64,000 nucleotides of DNA from Clostridium zeae (GTDB lineage: Bacteria > Bacillota > Clostridia > Clostridiales > Clostridiaceae), in the NCBI RefSeq assembly GCF_017312485.1, contig NZ_BMBA01000001.1, positions 1,378,396 through 1,442,395 on the forward strand. The letters are read 5' to 3'. The notes under the pieces were generated by a model. That model ran no database searches and was not told the DNA's origin. It saw nothing but the letters and a program-made list of their open reading frames with translations. The position numbers were made by a program, and so were the translations under genes. Below, piece by piece: positions 43,202 to 52,136 of the stretch (the first letter of the stretch is position 1; each line of letters begins with the position of its first letter).

Positions 43202-45865
43202 CTATTCCACAAGATCTTCATATCTTCTTTGTAATTTATTTTTTATATTGCTTCTATCATCAGCGGTGTCTTCAAGTCTTACTTTTAATTGGAGTCCTGA
43301 CGGAGCATCTGTGTGAAAAGATATAATATTTATTATACTTTTCCTATTAGTTTCTTCCATTGCCCATTCTTTATAAAAAGCATTCTGCAAAACTAAAGTT
43401 AAAGTGCGATTATCTATCTCTACCTCAGTAATTGTACTTAAAAACTTTGCAAATGAATCTCCATTTCCCTGCATATATTCACAGAATTCTTGCCATTTTT
43501 CTCCAAGCTCATTAAATCTAAATTGTTTATTAATAAATGTTGATGGAGCGTATTCAATAAGCTTAGTGCCCTTTGGAGCTTCAATTTCCTCTAATAAATT
43601 CTTTAACCCCCATAGAACCATGGCTTTATCCAATTTATAATCACCTATGCATGCAGCACAACCACCTTCACAGACACATCCACCTACCAGTTTAATTGCA
43701 GCTTCTATAATCTGTGTAGTTAAATCAAATACTTTTTCCGCATACCCGAGGCCCCCTATATATTTATCATAAACAAACATATATACTTCTTCATTAAAAT
43801 TTCCACTTATTTCTGTTGCGTTATTTGACATTACAACTCCCATGTCTTCCTGTTCTGTCATAGTAGACATCATTGCTGCATTTTTAATAGCGTAGCACAA
43901 ACCTTCAAAATGATTGTTTCTTATGATCATGCCATTTTGACTCTCCTGAAGCAATCTTCTATATACCGTAACCACATTGTCCGGAATCCTTATCCAAGTA
44001 CTTTCAGTATCAAAATCTTTAGATAATGGTTTTTCTAAATGCTCAAAACCTAAATTTTGATGATTGTGGAACTGCAATTTTTTATACATATACACAACTT
44101 CATTAACATTTACATCACCAAAAGTAATCTTAACACGGTTATAATCTGTATCTTTACTGCCTTGAATAATCCTGATATCTGTATTAGCTCCTGGCATTGT
44201 ATAATAGTTTCCGTTAAAAGGTATGCAGAATGCAGTTTTACTTTCCAAATCAAGCTTGATAACCTGATACTGAATTCCATCATGCATGTAAATCGCCCCA
44301 TTATGAATCTCACGGAAGGCCTGCATTTCATCCATTTCAGTAATTTCTTTATTATTCTCTTTATTAATGAGTTTGTATCGAAACTTATCAATGTTTCTTA
44401 AACTAAAATCTCCTGCTGGAAAGGAATTACCGTTCCATGCAAACTTTCCACTCTGATTTGTCAACTCCTTTGCTCTTATTAAAACAGGAATTGTTTCTCC
44501 AAGATCAGGGAAAATCGAGATATCATCCAAAGTTAATGGTATTTCAGCTGCTGCAGCACGTATGTGTGCTAATTCAATCAGAAGATTATTTTTATCAATT
44601 ACTGCATTTTCACTTCCACTTTCAAAAAGCCAATCTGGATTAATTGCTATATACTGATCAAAAGGCAGACTATCAAGAATTAAATAATTGGAGCTTTCTT
44701 TTCCACTTCTACCTGCTCTTCCTGTCTGCTGCCAAAAAGATGCTCTTGTTCCTGGATATCCAACAAGCACTGTGGTATCAATCTTACCAATATCTATACC
44801 TAATTCTAAGGCGTTGGTAGAGATTAATCCTCGTAAAACTCCAGTGATCATTTTGTTTTCAATTTCTTTACGCTCTAATGGGGTATAACCACCCCTATAT
44901 CCTGATATCTTATCTGCTAAGGATGCTCCAAAAAAGTTCTCCACTTCTAATTTATCTCTTGATTCCTTTAATACGACTTCCACGTTTCTTCTTGACTTTG
45001 CAAAAGCAATAAAACTGTTATCAGCTTCTACTAAATCAGGTATTAAATCAGCAGCAACTGTTGTTGTTTGAACCTGCCCATAATATTTTTTATCCTTACC
45101 CATAATCTTAGGAGGTTGTACAAGCATGAACCTCCTTTTTGCAGCTGGCGAACCATCCTTGTCTACTCTAATAAATTTTTGTCCGCAGATTTCTTCTGCC
45201 AGTTCAACAGGATTAGCTATGGTTGCCGAACTACATAGATATTGCGGTGATGAATTATAATATCTGCATACTCTTCCTAGTCTTCTAAAAACATTTCCTA
45301 GGTGCGAACCAAAAGCACCTCTATAGGTATGTAGTTCATCAATTACCACATACTTAAGATTAGAAAATATAAAATCGAATCCAAACTTACTGTGATTCGG
45401 TAAAAATGCGGCATTTATCATCTCCGGGTTTGTTAAGATAATGTTGGCATTTTTTCTGATTCTGCTTCTTTCATTTACAGTTGTATCTCCATCATAAACA
45501 CCTGCTGAAATCCTATTTTCTCCGAAATATTCTAAGTAAGGTAAAATGGCACGATATTGATCACTTGCCAATGCTTTTGTAGGATATATAAAAATTGCTC
45601 TTGCAAGTGGGTTAGCTAGAATTTCCTGAATAACCGGAAGTAAAAAACTAAGAGTCTTTCCACTAGCAGTAGATGTGGTTATTACAACATTATTTCTATC
45701 CATTGCTTTTTCAAACATCTCTGCTTGATGACAATATAATTTATCAATTCCTTTTTCAGAAAGATACCCACAGAGTTCCTGTGATAAATTACTTGGAAAG
45801 TCCTCATACTTTGCATCTCTTTTTGGCATTGTCTTATTGTATATGATTAAATCATCTATCTTCAT
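43202..45865 (-). CDS. MrfA-type DEAD/DEAH helicase with DUF1998 zinc domain
   Basis: An 887-residue SF2 helicase: motif I TSTASGKTLS, II VIDELHTY, III SSATI, later LISTNALELGIDIGK and the VI-like QQTGRAGRSG. The C-terminal DUF1998 domain carries CVCEGGCAAC (CxCxxxCxxC), the zinc-ligand spacing of Bacillus MrfA (YprA), which repairs mitomycin C damage with the MrfB exonuclease. No MrfB gene is here; a UvrD-type helicase follows instead. AGGAG lies 8 nt before the ATG. A GGSTTCTG element lies in its probable 5' leader. Confidence 0.92.
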   Translation of the reverse strand: MKIDDLIIYNKTMPKRDAKYEDFPSNLSQELCGYLSEKGIDKLYCHQAEMFEKAMDRNNVVITTSTASGKTLSFLLPVIQEILANPLARAIFIYPTKALASDQYRAILPYLEYFGENRISAGVYDGDTTVNERSRIRKNANIILTNPEMINAAFLPNHSKFGFDFIFSNLKYVVIDELHTYRGAFGSHLGNVFRRLGRVCRYYNSSPQYLCSSATIANPVELAEEICGQKFIRVDKDGSPAAKRRFMLVQPPKIMGKDKKYYGQVQTTTVAADLIPDLVEADNSFIAFAKSRRNVEVVLKESRDKLEVENFFGASLADKISGYRGGYTPLERKEIENKMITGVLRGLISTNALELGIDIGKIDTTVLVGYPGTRASFWQQTGRAGRSGKESSNYLILDSLPFDQYIAINPDWLFESGSENAVIDKNNLLIELAHIRAAAAEIPLTLDDISIFPDLGETIPVLIRAKELTNQSGKFAWNGNSFPAGDFSLRNIDKFRYKLINKENNKEITEMDEMQAFREIHNGAIYMHDGIQYQVIKLDLESKTAFCIPFNGNYYTMPGANTDIRIIQGSKDTDYNRVKITFGDVNVNEVVYMYKKLQFHNHQNLGFEHLEKPLSKDFDTESTWIRIPDNVVTVYRRLLQESQNGMIIRNNHFEGLCYAIKNAAMMSTMTEQEDMGVVMSNNATEISGNFNEEVYMFVYDKYIGGLGYAEKVFDLTTQIIEAAIKLVGGCVCEGGCAACIGDYKLDKAMVLWGLKNLLEEIEAPKGTKLIEYAPSTFINKQFRFNELGEKWQEFCEYMQGNGDSFAKFLSTITEVEIDNRTLTLVLQNAFYKEWAMEETNRKSIINIISFHTDAPSGLQLKVRLEDTADDRSNIKNKLQRRYEDLVE

Positions 45866-45889
45866 TAAAGTTGCTCCTGTTCTACTAAA

Positions 45890-45985
45890 GAGTTCCTATG
45901 TCGAAACTTAATTTATATTTGTTCGAAAATCCCGGCTTCTGGGGATTTTCGGACATGTATAAATTAATAGTTGAGCTAGGAACTC
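45890..45985. repeat. GGSTTCTG palindromic element, copy B
   Basis: Outer arms GAGTTCCTA (45890-45898) and TAGGAACTC (45977-45985), middle arms TTAATTTATA/TATAAATTAA and a perfect 10-bp inner stem CGAAAATCCC/GGGATTTTCG (45924-45933 with 45942-45951) close the loop GGCTTCTG (45934-45941). It lies 25 bp upstream of the MrfA-type helicase start. Confidence 0.72.
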
Positions 45986-46127
45986 TATAAATTGCAAGTT
46001 TCTTCATATCGAAGTTATTCATATTAATTATAGCCCAAAGCGTGCATAATTACATCTCAGTTCATTAACATATTCTGTATAGATCCTCAATTACCATTAA
46101 AGCATTATAAATTTATTGCGCAGGCGT

Positions 46128-46172
46128 ATTAAAGACGATTAACCAATTAATTTCAACACAGTGCTTTAACTA
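46128..46172 (+). repeat. GGTGCTTTAAC repeat, copy 4
   Basis: ATTAAAGACGATTAACCAAT to TAATTTCAACACAGTGCTTT and AACTAC; the core differs from copies 2 and 3 by CAGTG for CGGTG. It lies 30 bp upstream of the ATT-start small gene. Confidence 0.6.
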
Positions 46173-46201
46173 CACCTAAATACTAAGAAGGAGTTGCATA
46201 A

Positions 46202-46366
46202 ATTACAAATCTAAATAATAACATTAATTCAGAAAATCAAAAAAAGTCGTCTGCGGTTGGAATATTAATTAGTTTACTACTTTTTTTAATGGCAATGATC
46301 CTAACATTTTATCTTACAAAATTCCACGACATTTCTGCCGCGGGATCTTGTCCGTTAATCAAATAA
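46202..46366 (+). CDS. 54-residue single-TM peptide with apparent ATT start
   Basis: AAGGAG (46188-46193) is followed 8 nt later by ATT, which opens a 54-codon frame ending TAA at 46366; a TAA immediately precedes the ATT. The product has a polar N-terminus (NSENQKKSS), a hydrophobic helix from AVGILISLLLFLMAMILTFY and a short tail FHDISAAGSCPLIK. Codons inside look normal and no ATG/GTG/TTG lies between the SD and the helix. It could be a small membrane protein or a peptide precursor whose tail is released. Alternatively the frame is a remnant or starts at the ATG inside the helix. Confidence 0.5.
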   Translation: MTNLNNNINSENQKKSSAVGILISLLLFLMAMILTFYLTKFHDISAAGSCPLIK

Positions 46367-46490
46367 ATCTTCATCATTTATAACTATGATTTTTTTATTC
46401 TATAGGAATTTATATTAAAGATAAAGCCGTAGATAAATATGCGTAGACGGCTTAAATGCACCTGATCAATAAAAGTTTTAGTATTACTTT

Positions 46491-47625
46491 TTATATATTA
46501 ACTCTCTTCTGATTTGCAACCATCACTAGCATCAAAATCAAACCTGCTGCAACGAACAGACTTCCCACTACATAATAAAACACTATGTATGGCGAGCTTG
46601 CCCCTGCTATCTGAATAACTCCCTTTAAAAAACTGCCAAAGGTCAAGGTTGCTATACCAGAATTGTATAAATTACAAGTTAATCTATAACCACTAAATCT
46701 ACTAATCTTGTTTGCAAATCCATTAATTGCGAAATAGAATAAAGTTCCTCCAATCAGTGGGTATAAAAACATCCAAGTCATTGCTACCGTTAAAATACAT
46801 TGTAGATGATCCACCTCCATCCAGGTTATAAGCTGTAGTGCATCCTCTTTCCTTAAACTCTTCAGCAAGTTGAAGAAGGGAAAGTCCAGCACTCTCGCTT
46901 GTACGTCCATCAGATACTATTACAATATAATGCAGCTTTGAAATCTGCCCAATGGCAGTTCTTGGGTTGCTACTCATAGATTGGCCCACTTCACTTGAAC
47001 TATCCACAGTAATTTGACCATTTTCTACAAGGCCAGGTCCAAAGGACAATACCTGTCATGCTCCTTTATCACTTAAAGACTGTAAACTTACAGTATCTTC
47101 TGAAACCACTGATAAATTTCCTTCCTTATCTATAACGAGCCCTTCATTTTCACCAGCTGTAGTTCTATATGCAGTACCATTTCGCAATACGTAGCCAGTA
47201 TCTCTGAAACCATAATAATCTCCATTTATTGCGAAGATAGCGTTCTTTCCTGCTGCCATTTCTGAAGTTGTAGCCTTAATATTTCTCCCATAAGTATCAT
47301 TAGCTAGTGCTGTTTTTAAGTACGAAACATCTGATACCTGAATATCTGCCACATACATAGTTGTGTTATCTTTGCGAACTGTATCAATTGTAATTTTAAT
47401 ATTTTCATCTTGATATGAATTATCAGTAACGGTCGAATTTGATTGGGTAGCTGCTTGTGCTGATTTAGATGTTGTGCTTTGACTTACAACAGATGATGTT
47501 GTTGTAACTTTTGCCATAGATTTAGTCAACACAAAAGTCTCCATCAAAGTAAACGTAACTGCGGCTGTAAATAAAACAGAAAAAATACCAGCCCATCTAT
47601 AAGGTTTTGATAAAATTTTTTTCAT
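46491..47625 (-). pseudogene. Decayed phosphodiester-glycosidase (NAGPA/DUF2233-like) gene fused to a membrane-protein remnant
   Basis: The 5' part (47056-47625) encodes a TM/signal segment, a Ser/Thr linker and the first half of an exopolysaccharide-linked NAGPA-type domain (AIFAINGDYYGFRDTGYVLR). A TGA at 47056-47058 sits between DKGA and QVLSFGPGLVENG, where homologues usually have Trp (TGG). The same frame then continues (GRTSESAGLSLLQLAEEFKE, NLDGGGSSTMYFNG) but soon ends. From ~46,770 another frame reads a three-TM segment (FLYPLIGGTLFYFAINGFAN onward) that does not belong to that family. I read a nonsense mutation plus a deletion joining two genes. Codon readthrough is not excluded. 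Confidence 0.75.
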
Positions 47626-47999
47626 TTTTCAATTCATCCTTTCTTGATGTAATAAGTAATAATTTTACTCTTCATAACTTCGCATAAAATACAACTTCTT
47701 ATATTACCTTGTAAATTATAATTGCCTTGTTTCTTTTAAACTCATTATTATCTAATAAGTTATTCACCTTACTGCGTTTCAAAGCACAATTACTATCATG
47801 TATAAATAATATATTTTAAAGCTTAAATGAAACTTAAATGTAATTAAATTTCATTTGATTTTTCCTTTCTGCGACTATATAATGAATCCACGGTATCTTG
47901 ATAGACAAGCATCTTCAAGCACTATATTTGATGCTCTTAAAGTGAATAGATCAGTGTAAAAAACAATATAAAAATATCTTAATCAAGGATGGCGAGTAT
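47626..47999. other. Gene-free divergent region
   Basis: AT-rich; it holds the promoters of the decayed glycosidase gene and the phosphoesterase lipoprotein. A weak palindrome AAATGAAA/TTTCATTT lies near 47825-47860. Nothing else is recognised. Confidence 0.3.
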
Positions 48000-49367
48000 A
48001 TGAATATCTCAAAAGTATGTAAATTAATAATTTTAACCGCTGGTATTTTCATTTTAGCTGGCTGCAGTAGTTCATCTATAAACCTAAAAAAAGATTATAG
48101 GATAAAACCTGGCAAGGATATAAATTTCTATATAACTACGGATTTGCATTACTTATCCAAGAGCCTTACAGACAATGGAGTAGCCTTTCAAAAATTTGTT
48201 GCTTCAGGAGATGGTAAAGAGCTTGAAGAAATAGAGCCAATAACTGAGGCATTTGTTTCAAATATTAAAGATAAAAAACCAGATATACTTATAATTAGCG
48301 GCGATCTTACCTCCAACGGAGAAAAGCAAAGCCATCTAGATTTAGCAAAAAAACTCAAAGCTATCGAGGAAAGCGGCACTTCAGTATATGTTATTCCTGG
48401 AAATCATGACATCTTAAATCCTTATGCTCGAGGCTTCAAAGGAGATAATCAGTATGTTACAGACTATATAACTGCTAAAGATTTCAGTGAAATATATTCT
48501 GATTTCGGTTATGATGAAGCAATTTCAAAGGATGATGACTCCCTAAGTTATCTTGCTACTCCAAGCAAAGACGTCTGGCTTCTCATGCTTGATACTAATA
48601 AATATAAGAGCAATATAGGTTCAGGAGCTCCTCAGTTAGGTGGTGAACTATCTTCCAAAACCTTAACCTGGATAAAGAAATGTAGTGACTTAGCTAAAGA
48701 AAAAGGAGCAAATATAATAACTGTAATGCACCACAATATCCTGGATCACAGTGAGATTGTACGTAAAGGGTTTACCATAGATAACAACGAGGTAGTTCTT
48801 AAAAACTTTAAAGAGGATAATTTGAATCTAGTTCTAAGCGGGCATATCCACATTCAGGACATCGCTTCTGATAATAAGGACAAACCTGAACTGTACGATA
48901 TCGCCACAAATTCATTGGCCACATATCCTCATCAATACGGAATACTTAAGTATTCTGCTCAAGATGACAGTTATACTTATAATACTACTAAAGTAGATGT
49001 AGAAGATTGGGCAAAAAGCAACGGGATAGTAGATGAAAAACTTAATAATTTTACCAAGTATTCAGAAGACTATTTTGGTAATTTTGCTTATAATATGATT
49101 TCTAAACACTTTACTGTAACAGATAACTACTCGGATGATGAGATAAGATTAATGTCTGCAACGATGAAAACCTTAAATCTAAGATATTTTGCAGGAACTG
49201 AAAATTTGAATTCTAAGGATGTCATAAACTCCGAAGGATTTAAACTTTTGACTAATTCAGCAGAAGGTTTCTTTAAGAATTATGTTCAAAGCATATCAAG
49301 TGATAAAGATACTGATGATAATAATTTATACATTAAACTTCATAATAAGGTTTCTAAAAGCAAATAA
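48000..49367 (+). CDS. Metallophosphoesterase lipoprotein
   Basis: A 455-residue calcineurin-like phosphoesterase with signal peptide and lipobox ILAGC (Cys near 22), so it is tethered outside the membrane. The di-metal motifs are all present: TTDLHY, SGDLTSNG, IPGNHD, VMHHNI and SGHIHIQD. Such proteins hydrolyse phosphate mono- or diesters. The weak SD GGATGGCGAG precedes the ATG. It is a single gene; the substrate is unknown. Confidence 0.92.
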   Translation: MNISKVCKLIILTAGIFILAGCSSSSINLKKDYRIKPGKDINFYITTDLHYLSKSLTDNGVAFQKFVASGDGKELEEIEPITEAFVSNIKDKKPDILIISGDLTSNGEKQSHLDLAKKLKAIEESGTSVYVIPGNHDILNPYARGFKGDNQYVTDYITAKDFSEIYSDFGYDEAISKDDDSLSYLATPSKDVWLLMLDTNKYKSNIGSGAPQLGGELSSKTLTWIKKCSDLAKEKGANIITVMHHNILDHSEIVRKGFTIDNNEVVLKNFKEDNLNLVLSGHIHIQDIASDNKDKPELYDIATNSLATYPHQYGILKYSAQDDSYTYNTTKVDVEDWAKSNGIVDEKLNNFTKYSEDYFGNFAYNMISKHFTVTDNYSDDEIRLMSATMKTLNLRYFAGTENLNSKDVINSEGFKLLTNSAEGFFKNYVQSISSDKDTDDNNLYIKLHNKVSKSK

Positions 49368-49576
49368 AAAAGTTGCTTAAGCTAGAAGTGTATGTATTAG
49401 GATTTATTGCTTCCACTATTTGCTCACTTCTTTCTTTATGGGTAAAGATTGACTTTGAAGATTCTTCAGAAAAACTAGCCAACCTATCAACTAGATTTTT
49501 ATCTGGTCTTGATAATCCAATAAATTTAGGGAGTGGATTATTGGATTGATCTTAGTTCATCCACTTTCTGTTGCAC
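49354..49576 (-). pseudogene. Short frameshifted gene remnant
   Basis: A GTG at 49576 with GGAG upstream reads MQQKVDELRSIQ then stops. In the next frame protein-like sequence continues (NPLPKFIGLSRPDKNLVDRL, then SFSEESSKSIFTHKERSEQI and VEAINPN) to a stop at 49354 inside the 3' end of the opposite gene. The residue mix looks like real coding sequence rather than AT-rich chance. I cannot name the family. Confidence 0.35.
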
Positions 49577-49782
49577 CTAGGTAACTCCGCTCTCTAATTA
49601 CAAAAATAAAGAAAGCTTGGACCATTTATATTTAACTGCTGACCTATGGCAGCATTGTATAAATAGTAAAAGTTACTCACACTCATCATCATTGGACAAT
49701 GCTCTTAACAAATTAAAAATTTTAATTCTTCCTAAAATCATATTGATTAAATGTTTTTTTAATAGTACAATAACACTATAAA

Positions 49783-49794
49783 TTGTACGTACAA
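49783..49794. promoter_or_regulatory. AraR box (distal)
   Basis: TTGTACGTACAA is a perfect palindrome matching the AraR operator core known in Bacillus and Clostridium. It lies about 470 bp upstream of the kinase start. Confidence 0.75.
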
Positions 49795-49962
49795 AAAACT
49801 TGTTTTGTATGAATGTTATTTTATTACAACAATACAAATCAGCGTTTCCTACTATAAGTAACTATTAGATTACTAGATTATGAGATATCTACAAAAAAGA
49901 ATGCTTAATAAAGAGTAAAAACTATACTGTTAGAACGTAGTGAGTTTACAGTTTTAGCCAAA

Positions 49963-50057
49963 GATGCAACACTTCAATCATTAAACTATTTTCAAAACTC
50001 TGCTGGGTTCTGAGCAGAGGATTTGAAAATATAAAATCTATTATGAAGTGGTGCATC
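49963..50057. repeat. Long palindrome with GGGTTCTG loop, copy D
   Basis: Outer arms GATGCAACACTTCA and TGAAGTGGTGCATC (49963-49976, 50044-50057; 13 of 14 paired), a 9-bp middle stem ATTTTCAAA/TTTGAAAAT (49988-49996, 50022-50030) and a 7-bp inner stem CTCTGCT/AGCAGAG close the octamer loop GGGTTCTG (50005-50012). It has the same architecture and loop as copies A and B but unrelated stems. It lies between the two AraR boxes. Confidence 0.65.
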
Positions 50058-50148
50058 GGTGGAATATGATTTTGTCATATTAATTGTTTGCGTAAGTTCA
50101 TTAAAACATTGTATGAATAGCTACTTAATTTTAAGATTTCGATTGTAA

Positions 50149-50160
50149 TTGTACGTACAT
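50149..50160. promoter_or_regulatory. AraR box (proximal)
   Basis: TTGTACGTACAT matches the distal box with one change in the right arm, about 107 bp before the kinase start. Confidence 0.75.
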
Positions 50161-50266
50161 TATGTATACGATTTAAACATTTATTTAATAAATGTAACCA
50201 TCAATAAGTTTTCAATAATGATTATTTAAATATTATTATTACAATATTTTAATGGAGGAATAAAAA

Positions 50267-51874
50267 TTGAGTATTACAAAAAATGATATTAAAAATTCCA
50301 TTATCAACGGAAAAACAGTACTTGGCATTGAACTTGGTTCTACTAGAATTAAAGCAGTTCTACTTGGTGAAAATAATACACCTATAGCTTCTGGTAGTCA
50401 TGACTGGGAAAACAGCTATATAAACAATATATGGACATACAGCCTAGACGAAGTTTGGACAGGCATACAGGAAAGTTATCAAAACATGGCTAACAACGTA
50501 AAAGAAAAATACGGTGTGCCTCTTCAAACTATTGGTGCAATAGGTTTTAGTGCTATGATGCATGGTTACATGGTTTTCAACAAAGAAGGAGAACTTTTAG
50601 TACCTTTCCGTACATGGCGTAACACTATTACTGAAAAAGCTTCAGAAGAATTGACTAAAGTTTTCAACTACCATATTCCTCAAAGATGGAGTATCGCTCA
50701 TCTTTATCAAGCCATATTAAATGGCGAAGAACATGTGTCTGATATAGATTTCCAAACAACCTTAGAAGGATATGTACATTGGAAGCTGACAGGTGAAAAG
50801 GTTATAGGTATCGGAGAAGCTTCTGGAATGTTCCCTATTGATATAGAAACTAAAAACTACAATGGAAAAATGGTTGAACAGTTCGATGAATTAATTGCTC
50901 ATAAAAAATTCTCATGGAAATTTACAGATATCTTCCCAAAAGTTTTATTAGCTGGTGAAAATGCTGGTGTTCTTACTGAAGAAGGCGCAAGGCTTCTAGA
51001 TGTTACTGGAAACTTAAAACCAGGCATTCCACTTTGTCCTCCAGAAGGTGACGCTGGAACAGGTATGGTTGCCACTAACAGCATCGCACAACGTACTGGT
51101 AATGTCTCAGCAGGAACTTCTGTCTTTGCAATGATTGTACTGGAGAAAGATTTAACAAAGGCATATGAGGAGATAGATTTAGTTACAACTCCTACAGGTA
51201 ACCTAGTAGCTATGGTTCACTGTAACAACTGCACCTCTGATCTTAATGCCTGGGTTGGATTATTTAAAGAGTATTCTGAGGCAATGGGTATGGAAGTTAA
51301 CATGGATAAGCTATTTGCAACCTTATATAACAAAGCTCTTGAAGGTGATGCAGATTGTGGCGGTTTGCTTGCTTATAACTATTTCTCAGGTGAACATATA
51401 ACTAATTTTGAAGAAGGCCGTCCATTATTTGTACGTACTCCAGAAAGTAAATTTAATTTATCCAACTTCATGCGTGTACATCTATTTACTTCTTTAGGTG
51501 CACTAAAGACTGGCCTAGATATTCTTCTTAAAGAAGAAGGTGTTAAGGTTGAGGAGATGCTTGGTCACGGTGGATTGTTTAAGACTAAGGGAGTTGGACA
51601 AAAGATTATGGCTGCTGCTATTAATGCTCCTGTATCTGTAATGGAAACCGCTGGAGAAGGTGGAGCATGGGGAATTGCGGTACTTGCTGCCTATATGCTT
51701 AACAAGACTGAAAATGAGACCCTAGATGATTATTTATCACAGAAAGTATTTGCAGGAGAAGTGGTTACAAAGATGTATCCAGATGCGAAGGATGTAAAAG
51801 GCTTTGATGAGTTCATGAAGCGTTACACCAATGGACTTACTATCGAAAGAGCTGCTGTTGATAACCTTAAATAG
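50267..51874 (+). CDS. araK: FGGY carbohydrate kinase, probable L-ribulokinase (AraK type)
   Basis: A 535-residue FGGY-family sugar kinase: [13 protein letters not shown] is the phosphate-1 loop, [12 protein letters not shown] and [13 protein letters not shown] lie in the sugar/ATP clefts and [23 protein letters not shown] in the C-terminal domain. Such proteins are often called xylulokinase. In C. acetobutylicum the non-orthologous ribulokinase AraK is of this type and controlled by AraR, and two AraR-type boxes precede this gene, so L-ribulose phosphorylation in arabinose use is likely. The start is TTG, 8 nt after GGAGG. Confidence 0.85.
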   Translation: MSITKNDIKNSIINGKTVLGIELGSTRIKAVLLGENNTPIASGSHDWENSYINNIWTYSLDEVWTGIQESYQNMANNVKEKYGVPLQTIGAIGFSAMMHGYMVFNKEGELLVPFRTWRNTITEKASEELTKVFNYHIPQRWSIAHLYQAILNGEEHVSDIDFQTTLEGYVHWKLTGEKVIGIGEASGMFPIDIETKNYNGKMVEQFDELIAHKKFSWKFTDIFPKVLLAGENAGVLTEEGARLLDVTGNLKPGIPLCPPEGDAGTGMVATNSIAQRTGNVSAGTSVFAMIVLEKDLTKAYEEIDLVTTPTGNLVAMVHCNNCTSDLNAWVGLFKEYSEAMGMEVNMDKLFATLYNKALEGDADCGGLLAYNYFSGEHITNFEEGRPLFVRTPESKFNLSNFMRVHLFTSLGALKTGLDILLKEEGVKVEEMLGHGGLFKTKGVGQKIMAAAINAPVSVMETAGEGGAWGIAVLAAYMLNKTENETLDDYLSQKVFAGEVVTKMYPDAKDVKGFDEFMKRYTNGLTIERAAVDNLK

Positions 51875-51964
51875 CTTATTGATCTATTTAGCAAGTTAAG
51901 CTTGCTTTACTTCCGAATAAATGTGTAATTCACTTTAAAATCAATGGTATATTTTAATCATTAA

Positions 51965-52003
51965 CTAAAGGCATCACAAAACTCGATTTTGTGGTGCTTT
52001 TGC
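51965..52003 (+). terminator. Terminator of the ribulokinase gene
   Basis: AGGCATCACAAAA and TTTTGTGGTGCTT pair (one G-T) around CTCGA, followed by TT and GCT. A-rich on the left. Confidence 0.8.
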
Positions 52004-52136
52004 TATGTAATTTAAAATCCTCAAAATACTATGCTTTGTGCAAATATTCCATTTTTTAGATATTCATTTAATTCCCCTTAAGCTCTCCGAAAGATGTCAA
52101 AACATAAATTAATTTCATAAGCTTGATTTCAAAAAC

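Noticed and set aside
44057-44401. Plus-strand 114-codon frame within the MrfA-type helicase gene
   Set aside because: It is a shadow of the helicase reading frame with Ile/His-rich composition typical of antisense AT-rich DNA.
49963-50057. Copy D palindrome as an ordinary Rho-independent terminator
   Set aside because: No T-run follows on either strand, no gene ends nearby, and its three nested stems and loop match other elements.
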